A stretch of 64,000 nucleotides of DNA from contig JALJCS010000004.1 in the NCBI GenBank assembly GCA_023055355.1, forward strand, positions 19,432,244 through 19,496,243. Reading direction: 5' to 3'. The position numbers and the translations under genes were made by a program. This stretch comes from Agelaius tricolor. Its lineage: Eukaryota; Chordata; Aves; Passeriformes; Icteridae. The notes beneath the pieces are model-generated. The model was given only the letters and a program-made list of their open reading frames with translations. It was not told where the DNA came from and searched no databases. This document shows, piece by piece, positions 1 to 14,200 of this stretch (position 1 is the first letter of the stretch; the number at the start of each line of letters is the position of its first letter).

Positions 1-1203
1 GCCTTCTATGATGGAGGGATTACAGCAGTGGACAAGGGAAAGGCTACAGATATCATTTATCTGGACTTCTGTAAAGCCTCTGACACAGTCCCCCACAATG
101 TCTTTCTCTCTAATTTGACATGGATTTAGCAGGTGGACTGTTGGATGGATAAGGAATTGGCCTGACAGTCACATCTAGAGGGTAGTGGTCAATAGCTTAG
201 AGTCCTGATGGACATCAGTGACAAGTGGTGTCCCACAGGAGTCTGTATTGGCACTAGTACTAGTCAATATCTTCCTTTATGACATACACAAAAGGATTAA
301 GCGCACTCTCAGCATATTTGTAGAGGACACCAAGCTGAGTGTTGTTATTACACCTGAAAGATGGGATGTCATCCAGAGGGACCTGGACAAGCTTGAGAAA
401 TGGGCCTATGGGAATATCCCACTTATTTTTCCACTTTCCCACTTGGCACAAGTGCAACTTGCTGCACTAAGTGCAAGTGCAAGGAGACCAAGGGCAAGGT
501 GCTGTACCTGGGTCAGGACAACCCCTTAAAACACGGGCTGGGGGATGAACAGATACAGAGCAGCCCTGGGGAGAAGGACTTGGGGGTGCTGGTGGGTGAG
601 AGGCTGGACATGACCCAGCCATGGGCACTCCCAGCCCAGAGAGCCAAACGTGTCCTGGAGTGCATCAAAAGGAATGGTCAGCAGTTAAGGGAAAGGATTC
701 TTCCCTTCTATTCCACTCTCATGAGGAGCCAGCCTGGAGTGCTGCATCTTCCTCTATGTTCCTCAGCACAGGAAAGACATGGACCTAGTTGGAGCTAGTC
801 CAGAGAAGGACCATCAGGAAGATTAAAGGGATGGAAAACCTCTCTTTTGAGAAAAGACTGGGAGAATTTGAATTATTCAGCCTGGAGGAGGGATGGCTTT
901 GGAGTAATTGTAACTGTCCAGTACCTGAAGGAAGCCTGTAAGAAAGATGGAGACAGCATATAATGATAAGACAAGGGGGAATGGATTCAAACTGAAAGAG
1001 ATGGTTTAGATTAGATGTTCTAAAGATACTCTTTACTGTGAGTGCGATGAGTCACTGGAACATGTTGCCCAGAGAAGCTGTGGATTTCCTATCCCTACTC
1101 AAGAGCAGGCTGGATGGGGGTCTGAGAACCCAGCCCAGTGAAAGGCATCCCTGTCCTGGAACTGGATGATTTTTAAGGTCCTGTCCAACCTATTCATTCT
1201 CTG
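1..1203 (+). mobile_element. CR1 LINE retrotransposon, 3' part of ORF2 and 3' UTR, decayed
   Basis: This is the 3' half of a CR1 non-LTR retrotransposon cut by the left window edge. Conceptual translation in shifting frames gives reverse-transcriptase blocks typical of CR1: a KATDIIYLDFCKA-like block near base 40, a TSGVPQ block at 220-245, FVEDTKL at about 320-340 (the family has FADD here) and [12 protein letters not shown] near 372-405. Downstream come GLGDEQIQSSPGEKDLGVLV (about 535-595) and an AKRVLECIKR block. A TAG stop at about 127-129 and frame changes near 220, 420 and 730 break it, and the second catalytic-box residue has changed, so it cannot be active. The 3' UTR runs to a tail near 1150-1203 that matches the CR1 3' end (GATGATTTTTAAGGTC, then a CCAACC block). 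Confidence 0.93.
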
Positions 1204-3414
1204 TGTGAAACACAGCATGACTTACAAGATGGTGTTCCTCACAGTGGTTCAGTACTAGCATAGGAAACTAATCACCCACTAAATCTCTAATGCAAGTACA
1301 CAAACCACAAACAAATCTTGATAAAAGAGGTGGAACTATACTTCCTTGCTGAGAGTCACTAGTGGGGATACAATCATCACAATATACTGGCTCTCATAAA
1401 CTGTAGCTAGATTACCAACAGAGGAAAGTCAGTTATTTAAACTTTGTGTGAGGTTTTATTAGAGAACACATTTATTATACTGTTTATAAGCTTAGGGGGA
1501 AAAAAATAAACAGTAGAAGAAAACCCTTCTTGACCATCTACTTATCAGTTAAAGAGCAATCCTCCCCTTTCCTGTGCGTTTTCAAGCTCATGTCTATAAT
1601 TTTTCCTCAGATGCTACTGTGATCATTTTTTCCAAGCATTGTGTCCTTCAGCTGGAGCTATTTATTATCTGTCCTTCTGTTATAATATTGAGGACAAAGG
1701 GGAAATTATTCTCCCCTTTGTATTTTTTCCCTTGTAACTTTGCAACTGTCCCTTTTCTTTTTCACCCCCTTTCACCCATGCATCCCTCTGTAGTACATAG
1801 CATACAAAGGAATAATTTATTCTGAGCCAGGAAAACACCCTCATGTCCTCTGGAAAATGCACAGCATGGACTAAAAAGAATTATGCATAGGTACATTCAG
1901 AGCAAAGATACCTACCTTCTCACCTTATTAGTCATCTCAGTAAGAAAGGCCCTCTCAAATACCAACAAGTATTGGCTCAAAACTGGTCAGAGACCAGTAT
2001 CATTCTATTTACATAGTCTTCTATATGTTAGGATGTTTATATAAAATGTTATCTTTGTTGTTCATAAAGCTGCACCTATTGCTTGTTTATCTTTGCTAGC
2101 ACTTAAAATGAGGCAAAAATAGTTCCTAACCTATCTGAAACTAACAGCTGATAGCAGCTGAGTCAAAACCCCATTAAAACAGTGTAATTAAAACAGCGAC
2201 CTTATCCTCTGTGGAAAGGTTTGTCCTTCTAAAACATATTCACTACTAATTTACCGGAACTGTTTACCTCATAAAATAAAAAGTTCACCTCTGCTTACAG
2301 GAGAAAGAAACCCAGTGACAAGGACTTCACCCCTCACAGTAACTGCAGACCAGCAGTCACTCTGCAGGGTCTAATTCATTTTAATAGACCAATTCATAGA
2401 AGTGTGTTTTGGTAGAAAGGCTGTTGCAGAAGCTGAATTGTTGTGAGACAGTGAAGTTGCAGCTGGACACTTGACCTCTGTTGGAACTAGATGGCCTTAA
2501 TCAACAGAGAGTCTGAATAGACTGTGAAAGCACTCCTTTTCCTTGACTCATTTCTCACCTTCCTGTCTCACAGCTTAAGTCATCCGTTCTTTATTGAGAC
2601 ACTGATTTATTAAACACTAGGTTGGAAAAGTTCATTTTATCCACATATTGCTTTTATCCACATACAGCTTTTACCCTCATGTTGCACTAAGCGGCAAGGC
2701 ATTGTGGGGTTTTCTTCTGTGGTAAAACCAAGCAGAGGACAAACTTGGGTGGCAGATGAGAGCTGTCCATCATAATACCTCAGAATTAATCTCTTCAGAA
2801 GGAGCAAAGCCACAAATCCTGATCAGATTACAGGGTGACTAAGGCTTTAGAAATATGCATCAGGACAAATGTGAAATGCTTTTTGACATCTGCAGCTCTG
2901 AAAAGGTCACCTAGCAATCTTCACAGGTCTGTTGCTTTATCCTATATCCTTGTCTAAAAAATGGGCATAAAGTATCAAGCATGACAGCAGAATATGTATT
3001 TGCCAAAATTCAGACACCGTCATTTTCCTAATGATGAGATATTGCCCAGGAAGGAAAACTGGCAAAAGCTATGCTTAACTGATACTAACTATAGGTTCTT
3101 CAGGCTACCTACTCATGCATGGCAAGAATTTATCACAGAAGAAGCAACTACTAATAATGATTTTGATTTCTAGAAATACATATTCAAATTCATACACAGT
3201 AGTTTCTTTCTTCCAAACATCATATTAGGCCTGTAGAGGAAAATTTAAAACTATCATCTATTATTCACAGGTGGTAAACTACATTTGGATAGAGAAAAAT
3301 CTCAATCATACCCTTCTTTCTAACTTCTTAGCTTCAACTAGGAACACAGCTATTTTTCCTCCCATACTTAGGCTATTCACAGGGAATCACTGTTATCATT
3401 TTGTTCATTGTCAG
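1204..3414. other. Intergenic, no gene seen
   Basis: AT-rich sequence. Open frames of 60-83 codons near 1574-1862 occur on both strands and resemble nothing known. I see no splice-flanked coding segment, RNA gene or repeat. Confidence 0.6.
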
Positions 3415-3520
3415 AAACCACGGCGAAGTTAGGCAGGACTTCTAGAGGTCACCTCGTCGGACTGCTCTGCTCAAAGCAGTCATATGGTTCTGTACATCAG
3501 CAGCACCCCTTCTCTTCCAA
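3415..3520 (-). mobile_element. Diverged CR1 3'-end fragment
   Basis: The stretch around 3430-3480 (GGACTTCTAGAGGTCACCTC, then CTGCTCAAAGCAG) matches the reverse complement of the CR1 3' tail, which in bird copies reads as a GGAAGGGACCTCnGGAGGTC block followed by CTGCTCAAAGCAGG. It is old and the borders are approximate. Confidence 0.65.
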
Positions 3521-4195
3521 TTTACCCATTATTTTGTAATTCAGCATTGCTTCTTTCTCATCCCATACTTACACATGATCATTAAGGACAGGCTTTTGTC
3601 ATACTTGTGAGGATTACCTCACCCACTCATATGGCAGTAAGTGAAAAGCAAAAAACTATTTCTTACCCAAGAAACAGGCACCCTTGCTTTCATTAAGGAC
3701 AAGTCCTGTCCACAACAGCAGTCATGACCTGCATTCACAAGATCTTACTTCATAACTACACTGAGTTTGCCACTTAAAGTCATCTTGACTTAAGTAACAT
3801 CTACGTCTAAATTATGCTGCAGATCATCAGCACACCTTTCTTAGATGATGCATGGTTATAATATTTATCAGTCTTTTGAGTTATTAGTGAGATAGGCCAC
3901 AAAACAAGGCTATTCAGTAACATATGATAATTAACCTACAGCACTTTCCAGGGGAAAAGGGATTCAGGAACACAAAAAGAAGGCAATGTCATTTACAAGA
4001 GAATTATATATGGAGAAACTAGTTCTCTGTGCGTATCTATGGAAGCAAATAATCTTATCCCTAGCCATTTACACCTCCCAAGAAGTTATCTGCAAGACCT
4101 TAATCAATTCCCTTAAAAGGCAACATACCAGGAAGTCAAACTGATCTTGCCTTCTTTGTAATGATTAGCTCAGAAACAGAGCTGGCCATTCAGGA

Positions 4196-4220
4196 TTTTT
4201 TTTTTTTTTTTTTTTTTTTT
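4196..4220. repeat. Poly(T) run, 25 nt
   Basis: An uninterrupted run of T. No SINE or retrocopy body is recognisable beside it. Confidence 0.9.
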
Positions 4221-6195
4221 AGCTACTCTAAGATTTTCCCTTCAGAAGCAGCTACACGTTAATTTAAGGAAATACTTTTAGGTAATATAATAAATAAATA
4301 AATAAAATCATCTCAAAATTTTAAAAATAGCGCTTTTTTTTCTAATAAGCATTGCAGTACTTGGCAAGGTGATATGAGAGTTTGTAACCAGAGATACTCA
4401 TATTAGTGGCAGAGGAAAGAAATTTTTTTTTTGGCTTCACTCCTTCCTGCTCTTTAGGCTTTTTTTAGGAGGAGGGGGAATAAAAATGTCCCTTTGAACA
4501 CCATGGCCTTTGCATCTGTTCCTCAACCAGCAGGTTCTATCAACCTTGTCCCTGTTTTTATCAATAAGGAAATCACAGGAATCTCTGTAACTAGAATTTT
4601 CCTTCTACATTATAAACCACAATTCTTTCTCTCGTCAGGGATGTACTATCAGTTCAAGATACAATAGCCTGCAAAATATTCTGAATGTCATCATTCCAGG
4701 GTTCTGTGCCTTCTCTAGAACACATTACCAAGCGCCTCCCCTACAAAGGAATTCTCTCTGACTCTTCCTACTGCAGGCCCCATCTCAACACCAAGACCCA
4801 TCTTCTTATCAAGTTAATTTAATAATCTGCCCCTTCTCCGGGCCAGCTGAGGTGAGAAGGAGCGCTTGTCTGTAAGAGCATTCTTTTGCTGCCAGCATTT
4901 GGGTTTGAGTGCCCTATTGCCGTGAGCTATCCCTACACACATAGAGCAGAAAAACTGCCTTTCCAGACACTTGCGTGCAATTTCTGTTCTTAGAAAAAAG
5001 AAAACACCTTTCCTTAATCTTGCAGAAACTTTATTCATTTAAATGTATTTATAAATAGGGCTATTAAAATCAAACACAGTCCTCATGTGTATAATGATAT
5101 TGAGCATTTGGAGCATTTGGATGCTCTTAAGCATTTGGAGGATTAACTGGCAAAACACCACAATATTAGGGATGATACTCATCATATGTTTTTATTTAAA
5201 TGATATAATATTAGTGCCAAATATTATTGCTAGTAAAAGCATCTGCCTAAGTATCTGCATTTTTTTTATTTTATCATTTATATTATCTAATTTTTTTTTT
5301 TATCATTTATATTATCATTTAATTTATTTTATTGTATAAATTCACCTAAAAGTAGGCAGACAGGTCTCTAGCATCTATTTCCGAGATTCTTTTTTAAATA
5401 ATAGGAGTACTCAGAAGCCATGAAACAGACTCTCTTCAGCAAGGTGTTGAAAATATATAAGATGGAAAAGAAGATAACTACCTTGTAATGTCCATAGTCT
5501 TTATTATTTTTTATTTATTGTTATTCATGTTGTTGTTACAAATATACACATACTTCATATGTCAACTCTTCAGTAAAACTGGAGAGGTTTAGTGCTGTGC
5601 CTTAAATGCCGTTGCTCCCTTCAGCTATTGATATCTCCAACTCTTGTTTACAGGTCTGCCACAGATGCTACCACAGCCATCTTTGATAGCAGCAGTGATC
5701 TCATGACCACTTGTGTTTGTTTCCACTTGACCTCTGAACCCTGAGAAGGCATTTGACGACTGGGTTTTTTCCTTTTTTCTTTTTTTTTCCTTTTCTTTTT
5801 TTTTTCCCCTTGGCTTAAGGGGAAAATAAAGGTGGAAATTTATGATTTTCAATACCTCTAAAAGTGTCACCATCCTGAGTATGGAGGACCACTGAAGGCA
5901 AGTAAGTTTCAAAATTAGGATGCCTTTTGGGAGCTCCTGGTGTTTAATGCTGAAGGAGTTTCATCTCCATCACCTGCACTTGCACCACAAGGTGCCACGG
6001 ACTACCCAATCTTCAAAAAAGTGTTTAAGGATATATGAGCTAAAATCAACACTGAATTCTGGATGGAAGGCCTTCCACAGATAAAAAGTGCTTTTCAAAT
6101 CAGCAACTTCATTGAAAGAACAGTTTTCAGCCTTTTTGCACTTATCTCAGCATCTGAGATAGATCAATCAATTCATAAATACCTTGAGAAGCATA

Positions 6196-6250
6196 CTAAA
6201 AACAAAAACAAAAACAAAACAAAAAAAACTAAAAAAAAAAAAAAAAAACA
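6196..6250. repeat. A-rich low-complexity tract
   Basis: AAAAC units grade into a long A run with scattered C. The lysine/asparagine-rich frame across it is a by-product of base composition. Confidence 0.85.
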
Positions 6251-9200
6251 ACAAAACATAAAGACAAGGCAAGGTCTTCTTTAAAAAGAAAAGTAGTGGA
6301 GCACAAGAGCACAAGAGAAGTATTCTTAGATATGATGACTCTGTGGTCTGCCAAGATTAACTCTTCTACAAACATGTACCAAACTCTTCTACAGCTCCTC
6401 CCTGTTTACCAGTATTATCTGTCCTCTCTGCAGTGGGTAGAATACCGCCAGTGATAAGTCAAAATTGCACTGGCTTCATTATAGTAGAGTTTAAAGTTCT
6501 CTGAACTTTAGCTGGGATTAGTGTTCATGCTGGCCAACTTGTGTGTGCACAGTATTCTGTAGAACAAGACCTGAGTCTTGAGTCTGAAAGAGTCCAACAT
6601 AGTTTTGAGACTACAGGTACAGCCAGTATTAGTCTCTGTTAACAGCTCTCCTGATTTCACATGGCACCTCGCTGTCCTAAAGCACAGCACTGTGTATACT
6701 TTCCTCTGCTGTTTTATGTGAGTTATTAAATTATTAATGTTTTGGTTCCTTCAATTTGCTTAACAACCTGGCTCACTTGGGCCCTTTTTCTTTCTGATAA
6801 TCACTGTGGGAGATCTGCTGCACTCTAATGAGTATTACTGGCAGGATTATATGAGTGAAATATTTCCTACCAATGCTGCAAATAATTTCTTAGGAAATAA
6901 GCTCACTCACACTGTGCTTTGGAATCATCAAGTCATTTATCTCTCAAGTTTTTTAATAATTCAGAGGAAACCTGACATTTGGATAGCAACTGAACACATT
7001 TTTTATGTTATCAGGAAAAGATTAAATTAGAGAAACATGCTGTGATTGAAAGAGCAACAGACATTGTGGCAATGTTCACCCTATACAACTATATTTTGCT
7101 AACTGAGCACAGCTTGTAAGTGGGGTAGTGCCTCTCTGTGATGCTTGAGGAGTGGGAGAGGACTGCAAAGTGGGAATTTGCTCTTCCCTACCTTGTTTTG
7201 CTTCTAGTAAAAATCTCTTATTGTTCTACACCAGCAGGGAATTATCCTTCCTGCTAATTTGGTTGGTTTAGCTGTCACTAGTCTTGCCGAAAGTGCAGAT
7301 TTGACAGTGAGAATTTGAGGTCTGGGATCCAAGATAGATTGTGTTTCAGAGCACATATGCATGCATCCATGTGATTGCTGGGTCCTGGGGAATATGTGGG
7401 CAGGGCAATGTGATGGATCACAGTGGGTGTCCCCCTGAAGGCCTGGGTCCCCAGAGATCCAATAAATGCAGCTACAGCACAGAATAAATGCAAGAGGAAA
7501 GGGACAATCTGCTCCAAGGCTGGAGAAGGCAGTCCTGACACCTGGACATGAGCCCAGATGTTTTGGGAGTTTGAAATGTTCCTTCCTGCTCTCTCAAGAG
7601 TACAGTCTCAGCCAGCTGGCTCCTACATAAACAAACAGAGACAGTGACACTTTCAAGCTATTAATTAGTCCAACTTTCAGTGTAGTTAATTTCAGAAATT
7701 AGTGTCTTTCTGTATCATGGAGCTTAATCATGAATGCTTTGATGAATTAAGGTCTTTTTTTAGTTTTCTTCTTTAGCTACTTTGTGGAAGAGACATTTAT
7801 GAATAGAATCTGACATTAGCCTCTTTCATACACAAATAAATAACGTTTGCATTGTTTACATTCCCCAGCTAAGAGAAAACATATCTTTTTATTAACCTAC
7901 TCATTATAACTCAGGTAAAAATAGCTATGAACACTATAAAATTAAAAACAGATATGCAAGAGCTGAACTTGGTTTCCACACATTTTTATGTGCATATTTT
8001 TCTTTGTCCCGTGCTGCAGCACAATGCTTTACTGACAGTTTTCATTAATCAGTTCCTATTCTAGATGTAAATTAAAGTCTCACAAACAAGAGTCCTCTTT
8101 ATCACTGCAGTCTTCACATCTTGATTTTTAGACAATTTTTCACAGGGTTATTCATTAATTAGGTCTTTAATTATGGATTAATTAGCAGCTGAATTACAAT
8201 ATTCCTTATACTTTCTCAACTCTTGTAACACTAATATGTTTCCCATCAAGCATGATAGATGTTACATATGCAAGGGGATTTATTACAGATGTATTCCCCT
8301 AGCACTTCAGTGAGCTGACTAATTATTCTTCCATTGACAATGAAGCTAATGAAACACTGGACTGATGTCTCTGACAAAAATCCATTCTTTTTCTTTTTTT
8401 TTTTCCCTGGATATTGCTGAGGAGAGGTCTAATTCTCTTAAGACTGCGAGAGGGATGATGTATTTGAAATGGGCATGTATTTTGAGGTTGTTTCTTACCA
8501 AAGGAAGAACAGCTCAAAAGTGTATTACATATTGGTGAAGGTGTTGAATCTATGCATGTAGCTGTAGTCAGCAGGTGTAAACAATTGTCTTGGGCTGTAT
8601 ACAACAGAGTCCTGGGAAACTAAAAACATGTTTTAAGAACTGATTAGAGAGATCCCCCTTAACTTCTCATACATAGACCCATGGCTAATAAATTTGCATT
8701 CTTTGTCACTGAGCAAAACACTGAGGCTTTCATATACGATTAGATTATCTTAATTTAAACATAACATTACACTCTCAGGTTTCTAAAACTTGTTTCACGT
8801 CCATTGCGGTTTTTAACACAATGTTTCATTGACCTCTTATTTGTCTTAAGGTTCCTGAACAATTCCCAAGAATTGAGGCAACTCTTACTTACCTTTCATG
8901 TGCCCTTATAGGGTACAGCCTCAGATACTATCTCTGTGAATGACAACATCATAAATGTTATTTTAGACTCTCTGTCCTAACTGGCACTAATTAAAAACCC
9001 TCAAAATGTATCATTTTCTTTTTCTCCCTGGGGGGGGGCATTTTGAATGTATTGATCTAAGAACTCAGTCCTGTCACCTGCCTCTACTGCAGAAGGAGAA
9101 CAAAAACCTATGTCTGACCTACAGCAGTCCTATTTCCAGTGTTAGAGACAAGATCATTACCTGTATAATGAGTAAAATGGTCATAACCAATTGCAAAGAT

Positions 9201-11080
9201 GTTAAATTTTGTGTTTTAAGATGGTAGATAATATAGATAAGCTAAAGATGATACTGCTTTCAACTATTCCAGCAGTCAACTTATTTTATCTCTAATGGCC
9301 CAAACCCCACCATTCAGTCATGAGGTGGCATCTGTATTTTATCAGTTCCCTCACCCCAGCTGTGTCTTTAGTCTTTCCCACAAAACTTTCCCGCATCTGT
9401 GGAGAGGAGACACAGGTGATATTGACAGCTGGACACCTTTGGAATAATTCTCCACTTTTACTTCCTGTTTGAGGAGAGCAAAGTGAGTGAAACTCTTTGG
9501 TATGATCTACCTCTTTGCTTAATGAGCGTTATCATCCACCCATGATCCTTGAAACTGTGCTCAATTAACTGCTGTTCAGAGGAAGAGAGCTGGTCAGCAC
9601 CTCTTAACCTATAAAAGTAATATGTCAATGATAGCACATAAATGCTTGTGGTAGCAACAAAAGCAATAATGACAATATTTGACTTTAAATGATAGGCTGC
9701 GTTCTCAAAAGATGTAGCGGACTGTATTTCCTATGCCAGTTAGATTAACTGTAAATAGCCTTCAGAAACTGAAGTTCTATAACTCTTTTTAAATTCCACT
9801 GTAAATTCTGACAGACAGCAAAGATAAATGACTGACCTCTCAAACCATTTTTTTTCTTGAAAATCATTCCCACACCAGCATATGTCCTTGAGATGAAATA
9901 GCAATGGTTTATTATAACTGAGTCACAGAGTAGAACTTGAAAGGTTTCCTAAATTATAAACTTTGGATTTGTCACAAGTGTAAATCTATTTACAGGAACA
10001 ATGCAGAGGGTGAATCTCATTCTCTTTAAAGATACCCACCAAACATACTGCCTTGAACTAAATGCTCTCTGTTTCAACTGCTTTTCCCATATGCATTAGT
10101 TTTTAAAGATCCGCAGCAAAACCAGAGCTACCTGATAGCTACTTCTCACTTTTCCTGCCATTTTCCACCTTGACCCCACACATCTGAAGAAACACAATAA
10201 TCAGCAAAACTGTCACTTACCTACTACTAAAGAACACAAGTGTCCAGAGCTCCTGAGTGTGCTCTGCAGTTATTCAATGTGGGACACTGAGGTTGTTTAT
10301 AGCATAGCACAGCTCATGGCCAGCCAGATCTGTCTGAACCCTGCAGCGTGACTAGCCTTCCAGATATACTAATATGCTATATTTGTAAAGTGATAACATG
10401 ATCTGTGGTCTTACAGCAGAGACACGGGCAGGATAAAGTGTCTGCACTGCATGAGTCAACACAGGATGGAAACAACAGTGCTAGGACAGCATCTCATTTG
10501 CTTCAAGGGAAGTATGACAGAGCTAATATTACCCATGCTCATGTATATTTGTCGGAAAAGGGCAAGGAGAATAGAAGAAAAATGCATATACAGTCTGAAT
10601 TCCTCTAGTAATTAATTCCTCTAACCTTTTTCTTATTCCTCTAGCTACCTTTTCCTTTCTGTGTCCATTCAATTCTCAAATAAATATACACATGGGTACA
10701 CAGACTATTACCATGCAGTTTGCATGACTGATTGATTTACGGCAAATTCTGCTTTTTCTTGCTGATGGTGGCTCACCTTTTTTAGGACAACGCTTGTCAC
10801 TTGTATTCCTGCTTATTGTTAGTGGATCAGAAGGGCAGGGCTGTGGGCAGCCGGAGATCATCTTGCTGCAGGATCAGCATTGCCAGGGCAGGGGCTGATA
10901 AGCTCAAGGAGGTGATATGAGCTATGGGCAAAAGGAATAGGTCCTGGGGATGCAAGAGAGAAGATGGACATGGACACAGAAGCCCATCAGGACCTTCATG
11001 GCATTTCAGCATGAATGTTAGACATTTTCTGATTGTACCTTTAATGAAATAAGTACATTCATTTCTAATTAGAAAATGAT

Positions 11081-11205
11081 GGGAGGGAGGGAGGGAGGGA
11101 GGGAGGGAGGAAGGAAGGAAGGAAGGAAGGAAGGAAGGAAGGAAGGAAGGAAGGAAGGAAGGAAGGAAGGAAGGAAGGAAGGAAGGAAGGAAGGAAGGAA
11201 GGAAG
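11081..11205. repeat. Compound microsatellite (GGGA)n-(GGAA)n
   Basis: About seven GGGA units (11081-11108) pass without a break into about 24 GGAA units (11109-11205). On the minus strand this reads as a spurious Pro/Ser/Phe/Leu repeat frame, which is not a gene. A second GGAA array lies at 31879. Confidence 0.97.
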
Positions 11206-14200
11206 ACTATTTAAAAAAATAAAGGTTTTCATCAGAAATATTTTCAAAACTGCATTAATTTTTTTTTTTAATTCAGCTTTTCAATTTAAATAGTTTCATA
11301 TTTTAAAGGGTTTTTTCAAAAAAAACAAGCTTTTTTCAACAATTTCTGCTTATTTTTCATCCCTGCCAGTAACAATAGCCATTAATTACTGCATCTGGGT
11401 TTGGCTTAAGCTTCAGACACTAGTTTTACATTGATGTGCTTTCAGTGACCTTGCTGAAATCACATCTGTTGGGATGGGAAAGTCATGATCTGTGAGTTTA
11501 AATGTTCAATTTTGTCTTCAAGTCTGAAGGAGATAGTATCAGGAATCGCTTTGATCTTTTTCAATGCAGTGTGTTTCAAGGTATGGTGACATGCCTGAAG
11601 GATCCTGCATCACATATCCTCACTCTTCAGTCATCTTAGTCTTCACAAATATCAGTAATAAATAGTGTGATCACCACATCCAATTTTTCTAATACATTTT
11701 CTGATAAAACTACCCACAAATTTGCATGGTTTTTGCCATATGTCTGTATGGATTTCCTGCAGTAGTGAGCGTTATCAGACTTCAGCTACAAGAGGTGATG
11801 AAGAAATCGGTGAGGGAGACAATGAGACAATACTTTGGAGCAGGAAAAGTGCATCCCTTCTATATTCAGTAGCATGGTGTGTAATTCTCCTTTTGTGCAC
11901 ACTGTCTCAGAAAACATGGTGCTATATTTTGTTTAGAATGTGACAACATTAAATAATAATTAATTAGCAATTATATTAAGAAAATACTGACCTCCATCTC
12001 ACTTTTTCAGGATCCATCCCTTGCTGTGCAGGTGTTGATTTTGGCAAAAGAAGGTAAGAATGTTCTTTAAGTGTTTAAATACTGAAATGTGTTTCAGTAA
12101 CAGAAAGCTGAGCTTGCAGTTAATTCTCTGGCCTTAGCCAAGGATTCATAGATCAGCTAACCTTCCAACTACAATCATAGCTTACCCATGACAGGGAGAG
12201 CCTTGAGATATTTGCTGGAAAGAGAATGAGAAAAGAGATCAGCTCATGAAGTAGTCATCACCTACATTAAAAAAATAAAAAAATTAAAAAGAGGCTATCC
12301 TATTAAAGAAAATGCACTAAGGATGGAAAAACAACTGAGGAATGGTATAAAAGATTTAGAGGAGTATTGAAAAGTGACTGACTGGGAAGAGAGAGGGGGG
12401 GTGGGAGAGGGATAGAAACTATAATACTGTTTAGTTGTGGATCTCAGTGTACTTGACAAAAAATATGAAGGAAAAGGAAAACTGTATGTTAGTACATAAA
12501 CGCTGGCATAATATGAAAATAGCACAAGCAAGGGAGTAGTAGAGACATCCCACTGCTCAGCCAGTGAACAGACAGAAGGCTTGCTTGCTAACAACAGAAA
12601 CCATTGGCAGGCTTGAATCTATTTTAAGGCATGCTAGAGTGACCGAAGCTAGTTTGTTCAAAGGTGTTTGCCTACTGCATCCTGCCTCCCGCTTCATCAT
12701 CAGCAGTATTCATCTGTCAGAGGCAAACTGACCTTGGCTCAAACACAGCCTTGCATGCCTGCCACAGTGTTCCCACAGGAATTGCTCCTCATCTAGGTGA
12801 TCCAGTAGACTGACCAGCATCTATGTACTCATATGACACTGCAGTCTAATGAATCATCCTCCTGGACGAGGACCATTGCCTGGGAAGTGGTACAAAAACA
12901 GTCATTTCATAAAGGGGCCTGGTCCATTTTGGCTGCTGGAGTTCATCAGTTTCATAAACTGGAGCTATTGTGAAATACAGAAGTAGCCAGCACTGGACTC
13001 CCTGACAACCAAGTCTTGGAAACAGCTTGCAAATCTGCCCAAGCTATGGTAGTTTGAAGCCAGCTGCTCCAGAAGAGCAGCTGTATTGCTTCCAGTGATA
13101 AATTCACTCTGAAATCAAAACAGCCCTGCTTATAAATCAGTGTACTATCCTAGGATAGCAGATCTTCTATCCATGAAACTGACAAATCCAACACTCAGAT
13201 AATCCAACTGATGTAAATGAGAATTGACTATAAACAAACACACCAAGAGATATTCTCTTTTTCCACTTGTGCATTAGCTGTAGCAAAACTTCCCTACTTA
13301 CTCAATCTCTTCTTTATAGAAAACCCACAATGTAAAGGCAACAAAGATACTAGCAACATAATCTGCTGTATAAATAATTGCTGCATAAGCATATCTACAC
13401 TCATTTTTCTGGTCTGTCTTCCCTGTTCATTCTAAGGATAACAATATCAAATCAAATCAAATTAAGGCAATCAAATTAAGGTCAGTAAAAAACTCTAAAC
13501 GTTAAGGTCAGTGTCTGGGTAACGCAGGCTGCAGCCAAGACTTAGCATCTCATGTAGACAAGGCACCTTCATACCAGCACTTCATACCTAAAAGACTGAC
13601 AACAGAGTGGTTCTAGCATAGCTGTAATCAAAATATCTACTAGAAGGAAACACTTGACAAGTAACAGCTTTTTAGGGACATACTTCCCATAAATATACAA
13701 CAAAGTAAAATCCGTGCAAAGACTTAGACAAAGTCAGGCTGAATAAAGAATAGAACTTGCTACAGTAATTTATCATGTACTGAGCAAAACTGTTCAGCAA
13801 AACTAAAACATTTTGCCTGTTGCTTTGTTTTCATATTATCCATATGGCTTTCAGTCTTGAGCTGTCAGAGCTGCTGAGTAAATGTAATAATACTGCAGAA
13901 TCTGTAAGTCACATTTAGAAATCACTGGAGCAGGTCAGATTCTTATATCTGTAACCTTTCAGTATTAAGGGGTCAGTCCTTTCAGATGCAATCTCAGTAT
14001 GGACCAAAGAAAGACCCAATTTATAGCTCCTGACAAAGCTACAGCCTAGAGATGACTGTTCTGAAATGTGCCTGGAGCATTTGTATGACGAGTTGAGACT
14101 CAGGCAATGTTCATAATTCTGGGCTCTGAGTTTTTTTCTCTATTTTGCTGTCCTACCTGTTATGTGAGACCTTTCGTGCCAATTTAACTCTGTTGTCACA

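Larger units (their letters stand above)
3521..11080. other. Intergenic, AT-rich, no gene seen
   Basis: No coding exon can be supported. It holds homopolymer runs (4196-4220 T; 5763-5812 T/C; 6196-6250 A), a TAAT-rich block at 8130-8240 and a partly duplicated AT-rich stretch at 5269-5320. The open frames here (60-95 codons) show no family resemblance, no conserved motif and no paired splice sites. Confidence 0.6.

Noticed and set aside
11065..11247. Pro/Ser/Phe/Leu repeat protein on the minus strand
   Set aside because: It is the translation of the GGGA/GGAA microsatellite; no start context, promoter or non-repeat coding sequence supports it.
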